DNA of 8,205 nt from Betaproteobacteria bacterium UBA6910 (lineage in GTDB: Bacteria; Pseudomonadota; Gammaproteobacteria; Burkholderiales; UBA6910), in NCBI GenBank assembly GCA_002451065.1, contig DKBC01000060.1:1-8205 (forward strand), in the 5' to 3' direction. Below the pieces are notes generated by a model. That model had not been told where the DNA came from. It saw only the letters and a program-made list of their open reading frames with translations, and did not search any database. The translations under genes were made by a program, and so were the position numbers. Below are positions 5,557 to 8,205 of this stretch, piece by piece. The stretch's first letter is position 1. Every line of letters starts with the position of its first letter.

Positions 5557-6240
5557 ATGGCCTCTTATCGCATCGCTCCGAGCATTTTGTCCGCCAATTT
5601 CGCGAAACTCGGCGAGGAGGTGGTGAACGTCATTGCGGCTGGCGCCGACATTGTTCACTTCGACGTGATGGACAACCATTATGTTCCCAACCTCACCATC
5701 GGTCCCCTGGTCTGTGAGGCGCTCCGCCCCCTCACCAAGGCCCCCATCGATGTCCACCTGATGGTGAAGCCGGTGGACCGGATCGTGCCCGACTTCGCCA
5801 AGGCCGGCGCCAACATCATCTCCTTTCATCCCGAGGCATCGGAGCATATCGACCGCACGATCGGACTTATCAAGGAATCCGGCTGCAAGGCAGGCCTCGT
5901 GTTCAATCCCGGCACCCCCCTTCATTACCTGGATCACGTGCTGGACAAGCTCGATCTGGTGCTCATCATGTCGGTGAATCCCGGCTTCGGCGGCCAGAAG
6001 TTCATCCCCGAGGCGCTCAACAAGCTGCGGGCGGTGAGGAAGCGCATCGACGACAGCGGGCGGGACATCTGGCTCGAGGTGGACGGGGGGGTCAAGGCCG
6101 ACAACATCGCGGAAGTGGCCCGCGCCGGCGCCGACACCTTCGTGGCGGGTTCCGCCGTTTACGGAGCTGGCAAGGACACCGATCCTCACCGCTACGATTC
6201 CATCATCGGCGCCCTGCGCGCCGAGCTGTCAAAGGTCTGA
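5557..6240 (+). CDS. rpe: Ribulose-phosphate 3-epimerase
   Basis: Rpe interconverts ribulose 5-phosphate and xylulose 5-phosphate in the cytoplasm, for the pentose-phosphate pathway and, in autotrophs, the Calvin cycle. The 227-residue product is a full-length TIM barrel. Active-site elements are visible in order: S9 in [10 protein letters not shown]34 and D36 in [12 protein letters not shown] (34-45), H67 in DVHLMV, the loop VNPGFGGQ (140-147), D176 in the metal/acid motif VDGGV, and the phosphate-binding AGSAVYG (197-203). D36 and D176 are the acid/base pair and H34 and H67 the metal ligands in characterised homologues. The ATG follows AGGGAG with a 10-nt spacer. An in-frame extension upstream exists but lacks homology. 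It is first in the order rpe-gph-trpE, a known proteobacterial cluster, and is followed by a repeat-bearing 170-bp gap. Confidence 0.98.
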   Translation: MASYRIAPSILSANFAKLGEEVVNVIAAGADIVHFDVMDNHYVPNLTIGPLVCEALRPLTKAPIDVHLMVKPVDRIVPDFAKAGANIISFHPEASEHIDRTIGLIKESGCKAGLVFNPGTPLHYLDHVLDKLDLVLIMSVNPGFGGQKFIPEALNKLRAVRKRIDDSGRDIWLEVDGGVKADNIAEVARAGADTFVAGSAVYGAGKDTDPHRYDSIIGALRAELSKV

Positions 6241-6249
6241 AGCCGTGAA

Positions 6250-6399
6250 ACGCAGAGGACGCAAAGTACGCGGAGCGAGATCAAGGCAGTCCGGGCGGCC
6301 ATTGCCCGGCGGACATTTGGTTTCGCCGAGAGGGGCATCTACGACGGCGCTGGCGCCGAGTGGATCGGAATTCCTCGGCGCTCTCCGAGTCCTCTGCGT
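6250..6399. repeat. Inverted pair of 9-nt-unit repeats in the rpe-gph gap
   Basis: The left arm (6250-6276) is three tandem 9-nt units: ACGCAGAGG, ACGCAAAGT, ACGCGGAGC. The right arm (6399-6373), read on the minus strand, is ACGCAGAGG, ACTCGGAGA, GCGCCGAGG. Eleven bases at the outer ends (6250-6260 and 6389-6399) are a perfect inverted repeat. The about 96-bp interior holds hairpins, including CCGGGC (6291-6296) with GCCCGG (6304-6309), and no ORF. Units of this kind are common as dispersed intergenic repeats in environmental bacteria (general recollection). It may be a small non-autonomous element or repeat cluster inserted between two operon genes. Confidence 0.6.
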
Positions 6400-6410
6400 C
6401 GAGATCTGAC

Positions 6411-7088
6411 GTGTTTCCGATACCCGTCAAGGCGGTGATGGTGGATCTGGACGGCACCATGCTGGACACCGCCGACGATCTGGCGGCGGCCGCCAACGCC
6501 ATGCTGCGCGAGCTGGGGTTGCCCGAGCGCAGCACCGAGCAGGTCAAGAGCTATATCGGCAAGGGGCTGGTGCGGCTGGTGAAGCGCTGCCTCACCGGAG
6601 ATCCCGACGGGGAGCCGGAAGTGGACCTGCTGGAGCGGGCGATGCCGGTCTACGAGCGGAACTACGCCGCGGTGCTGCAGCACAGGACCCGGCCCTATCC
6701 CGGAGTGACCGACGGGCTGCAGGCGCTGCACCAGGCCGGGTACCGCATGGCCTGCATCACCAACAAGGGAGAGAAATTCACCCTGCCGCTGCTGGAGGCC
6801 ACGGGGCTGAGGGGCTATTTCGAGCTGGTGCTCTGTGGCGACACCCTGCCCAGGCGCAAGCCCGACCCTCTGCCCTTGCTCCATGCCTGCGAGCAGTTCG
6901 GGATCGCCCCGCCCGACATGGTGCTGATCGGCGACTCGCTGAACGACGTGCAGGCGGCCCGCGCGGCGGGCTGCCACGTGCTGTGCGTTCCCTATGGATA
7001 CAACGAGGGCGGGGACGTGCGGGAGCTGGACTGTGATGCTATAGTACCCACGATTTTTGAAGCTGTTCGCCTGATTCGCAAAGCATGA
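6411..7088 (+). CDS. gph: Phosphoglycolate phosphatase (HAD superfamily)
   Basis: Gph dephosphorylates 2-phosphoglycolate, formed by Rubisco oxygenation or DNA end repair, in the cytoplasm. From GTG 6411 the product is 225 residues, the usual length. HAD motifs are all present: motif I D12-L-D14-GT, motif II T117-N-K, motif III K150-P, motif IV GDSLND (174-179, two Mg-binding Asp). A helical cap lies between motifs I and II (about 20-90), and a Gph-like GYNEGG (196-201) follows. The start is uncertain: GTG 6411 has only a weak GAGA upstream; GTG 6360 would translate part of the repeat, and ATG 6438 leaves just two residues before the catalytic Asp. The last 18 or so codons turn AT-rich (TGT, GAT, GCT, ATA, GTA, ATT, TTT), unlike the rest, where an embedded promoter is proposed. 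It belongs with rpe and trpE. Confidence 0.93.
   Translation: MFPIPVKAVMVDLDGTMLDTADDLAAAANAMLRELGLPERSTEQVKSYIGKGLVRLVKRCLTGDPDGEPEVDLLERAMPVYERNYAAVLQHRTRPYPGVTDGLQALHQAGYRMACITNKGEKFTLPLLEATGLRGYFELVLCGDTLPRRKPDPLPLLHACEQFGIAPPDMVLIGDSLNDVQAARAAGCHVLCVPYGYNEGGDVRELDCDAIVPTIFEAVRLIRKA
7037..7045 (+). promoter_or_regulatory. Putative internal trp promoter (extended -10) inside the 3' end of gph
   Basis: TGC-TATAGT is an extended -10 with five of six consensus bases, read as part of the rare codons GCT-ATA-GTA in gph. The predicted start is near 7052, about 66 nt before the leader peptide ATG at 7118 and 174 nt before trpE. No -35 box is visible. The local switch to AT-rich codons supports selection for a DNA signal here. 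Confidence 0.5.
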
Positions 7089-7117
7089 TCCACGAGAAGA
7101 CCGGAAGCGTAAGGAAG

Positions 7118-7171
7118 ATGGTCAGGGCCTGGGGCGCGTGGCGCCGCGGCCATGACTGGCGGCGTTCGTAA
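7118..7171 (+). CDS. trpL: Putative trp operon leader peptide (attenuator peptide with three Trp codons)
   Basis: The ORF encodes MVRAWGAWRRGHDWRRS and stops at TAA, 54 nt before the trpE start. Tryptophan is 3 of 17 residues (W5, W8, W14), far above chance, and no other function for such a peptide upstream of trpE is known. By analogy with E. coli trpL, a ribosome stalled at Trp codons when charged tRNA-Trp is scarce would change RNA folding and raise trpE expression. The AAGGA ribosome site sits unusually close (2 nt) to ATG 7118. An in-frame ATG at 7085, overlapping the gph stop as ATGA, would give a 28-residue form coupled to gph translation. W5 and W8 lie inside a strong dyad (7121-7156). 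A textbook terminator hairpin is not evident, so the exact mechanism is open. Confidence 0.75.
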   Translation: MVRAWGAWRRGHDWRRS

Positions 7172-7211
7172 GCTGTACCCCGCCGCGTCCCCCCCCGCGT
7201 CCTGTCTTTTT
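7121..7211 (+). promoter_or_regulatory. trp leader RNA structures (putative attenuator region)
   Basis: Three pairings can be seen. (a) A 13-bp interrupted hairpin, GTCA/TGAC, GGCC/GGCC and GGCGC/GCGCC with a GTG loop (7121-7156), covers two Trp codons. (b) GCGGCG (7159-7164) pairs with CGCCGC (7181-7186) across the leader stop codon. (c) GGGGCGCG (7131-7138) can pair with 7184-7192 (CGCG-T-CCCC, one bulged T). Pairing (c) excludes both (a) and (b), giving the alternative folds expected of an attenuator. A run of eight C (7189-7196) and five T (7207-7211) follow. No stable hairpin directly abuts the T run, so termination may be weak, Rho-dependent, or control may be at translation. Confidence 0.5.
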
Positions 7212-7225
7212 CCGTGGAGAGTTCC

Positions 7226-8205
7226 GTGACCGAATCCGAATTCGAGCAGCTTGCCCGCGAAGGCTATAACCGCATCCCGGTGGTGCTGGAAACCTTCGGC
7301 GACCTCGACACTCCCCTTTCCGCCTACCTCAAGCTGGCCAACGCGCCATTTTCCTACCTCCTGGAATCGGTGGTGGGAGGCGAGCGCTTTGGCCGCTATT
7401 CGTTCATCGGGCTGCCGGCCTCCACCCGCATCGAGGTCCGGGGAAACCGCGTCTCGGTCTGGGAGCGCGGCCGCAGCCAGGAAGCCGAAACCACCGATCC
7501 CCTGGGCTTCATCCGCGGTCACCTGGCGCAGTTCAAGGCCGCCACCCGGCCGGGGCTGCCCCGGTTCTGCGGCGGCCTCGTCGGATACTTCGGCTACGAC
7601 ACGGTGCGCTATGTGGAAGGCAGGCTGGCGCAGGGGGCGAAGCCGGATGCGATGGGCACGCCCGACATTCTGCTGCTGCTCTCGGAGCAGATCGCGGTGC
7701 TGGACAACTTCTCCGGCAAGCTCTCGCTCATCGTCTACGCGGACCCCAATGAGCCGGGCGCCTATCGCGCCGCCCGGGAGCGGCTCAAGGAACTGCTGGC
7801 GCTGCTGCGCCGGCCGGTGGCCATCCCCCGCGATGCCCCGCTGCCGGTCGAAGATCCGACCTACGAATTCGGCGAGTCCGCCTTCATCGGGGCCGTGGAG
7901 CGGGCCAAGCGCTATATCTACGACGGCGATATCATGCAGGTGGTGCTCTCCCAGCGCGCGAGTCGGCCGTTCTCGGCGTCCCCCATGGCCCTCTACCGGG
8001 CCCTGCGCAGCCTTAACCCGTCGCCGTACATGTTCTACCTCGACTTGGCCGGATTCCAGGTGGTCGGTGCCTCGCCGGAAATCCTGGTGCGGCTGGAGGG
8101 CGACACGGTGACGGTGCGTCCCATCGCGGGGACGCGTCCCCGCGGCAGGACCCCCGAGGAGGACGCGGCCCTGGCCGCCGACCTGCTCGCCGATCCCAAG
8201 GAGCG
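7226..8205 (+). CDS. trpE: Anthranilate synthase component I (N-terminal two-thirds, cut by window edge)
   Basis: TrpE makes anthranilate from chorismate with ammonia supplied by TrpG, the first committed step of tryptophan synthesis. The visible 326 residues of about 490-500 read in one frame to the window end. The N-terminal regulatory domain has LLES (45-48) followed by RYSFIG (57-62), the feedback-inhibition site for tryptophan. The chorismate-binding domain begins with IYDGDIMQVVLSQR, then NPSPYMFY (264-271), GASPEILVR and the PIAGTRPRG loop (299-307). The C-terminal catalytic part is missing. The start GTG 7226 has GGAGAG (7216-7221) 4 nt upstream. The last stretch of DNA also has a long open reading frame in another frame, which is a shadow. 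It lies 137 nt after gph, behind a Trp-rich leader peptide, so both attenuation and feedback inhibition are expected. PabB and other chorismate enzymes are less likely given LLES and the context. Confidence 0.97.
   Translation, partial: MTESEFEQLAREGYNRIPVVLETFGDLDTPLSAYLKLANAPFSYLLESVVGGERFGRYSFIGLPASTRIEVRGNRVSVWERGRSQEAETTDPLGFIRGHLAQFKAATRPGLPRFCGGLVGYFGYDTVRYVEGRLAQGAKPDAMGTPDILLLLSEQIAVLDNFSGKLSLIVYADPNEPGAYRAARERLKELLALLRRPVAIPRDAPLPVEDPTYEFGESAFIGAVERAKRYIYDGDIMQVVLSQRASRPFSASPMALYRALRSLNPSPYMFYLDLAGFQVVGASPEILVRLEGDTVTVRPIAGTRPRGRTPEEDAALAADLLADPKE

Noticed and set aside
6250..6276. Tandem 9-nt units as a CRISPR-like array
   Set aside because: The units are only 9 nt, directly abutting, with no spacers and no cas genes.
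6289..6314. GTCCG-GGC ... GCC-CGG-CGGAC hairpin as an rpe terminator
   Set aside because: The stem needs a 3-nt bulge, and no T run follows directly. It is more likely part of the repeat-bearing gap.
6360..6410. GTG 6360 as the gph start
   Set aside because: It would translate the inverted repeat arm into a Ser/Arg-rich tail that homologues lack. GTG 6411 gives the normal distance to the catalytic DLDGT.
7251..8111. Plus-strand ORF of 286 codons in the trpE region
   Set aside because: It runs in a different frame from trpE. Its translation is Arg/Pro/Ser-rich noise, while the trpE frame shows LLES, NPSPYMFY and PIAGTR.

Overview
The window is GC-rich, chromosomal and dense with housekeeping genes. 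The MiaB and UbiH/F-like sequences, the apaG|rpe-gph-trpE arrangement and a lipoprotein MltA all point to a proteobacterium. Betaproteobacteria is the best guess (inferred from sequence style and gene order; no search was possible). There is no phage, transposase, CRISPR array or defence gene, so the interest lies in regulatory and small features.

Layout: (1) Positions 1-931, minus strand: the 5' part of miaB, an unrecognised exported protein of 104 residues, and a tRNA with anticodon CAU that looks more like tRNA-Ile2 than elongator tRNA-Met. (2) A divergent promoter region of 84 bp (932-1015). (3) Positions 1016-2936, plus strand: a UbiH/UbiF-type FAD monooxygenase, then a DsbC-type periplasmic disulfide isomerase. 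(4) Positions 2953-5393, minus strand: apaG, a class I SAM methyltransferase and the lytic transglycosylase mltA. A perfect 26-bp palindrome lies where dsbC and mltA converge. A possible 34-residue membrane protein is encoded on the plus strand in the gap between the methyltransferase and mltA. (5) Positions 5557-8205, plus strand: rpe, gph and the first two-thirds of trpE. A pair of inverted 9-nt-unit repeats separates rpe from gph.

The most notable find is a short ORF between gph and trpE (7118-7171). It encodes a 17-residue peptide with three Trp codons, lies inside strong dyad symmetry, and has the form of a trp attenuation leader peptide. The last codons of gph switch to AT-rich, rare codons and contain an extended -10 promoter (TGC-TATAGT). 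This suggests a trp promoter embedded in coding sequence, so trpE can be transcribed apart from rpe-gph under ribosome-sensing control. A second notable feature is an extended -10 (TGA-TATAAT) placed so that transcription of the ubiquinone hydroxylase should start at its ATG, with no Shine-Dalgarno sequence; the mRNA is probably leaderless.

Functionally the genes serve tRNA modification and decoding (miaB, tRNA), ubiquinone synthesis, periplasmic oxidative folding, cell-wall turnover, the pentose-phosphate/Calvin pathway (rpe), phosphoglycolate salvage (gph) and tryptophan synthesis (trpE). Both window ends cut genes (miaB at the left, trpE at the right).
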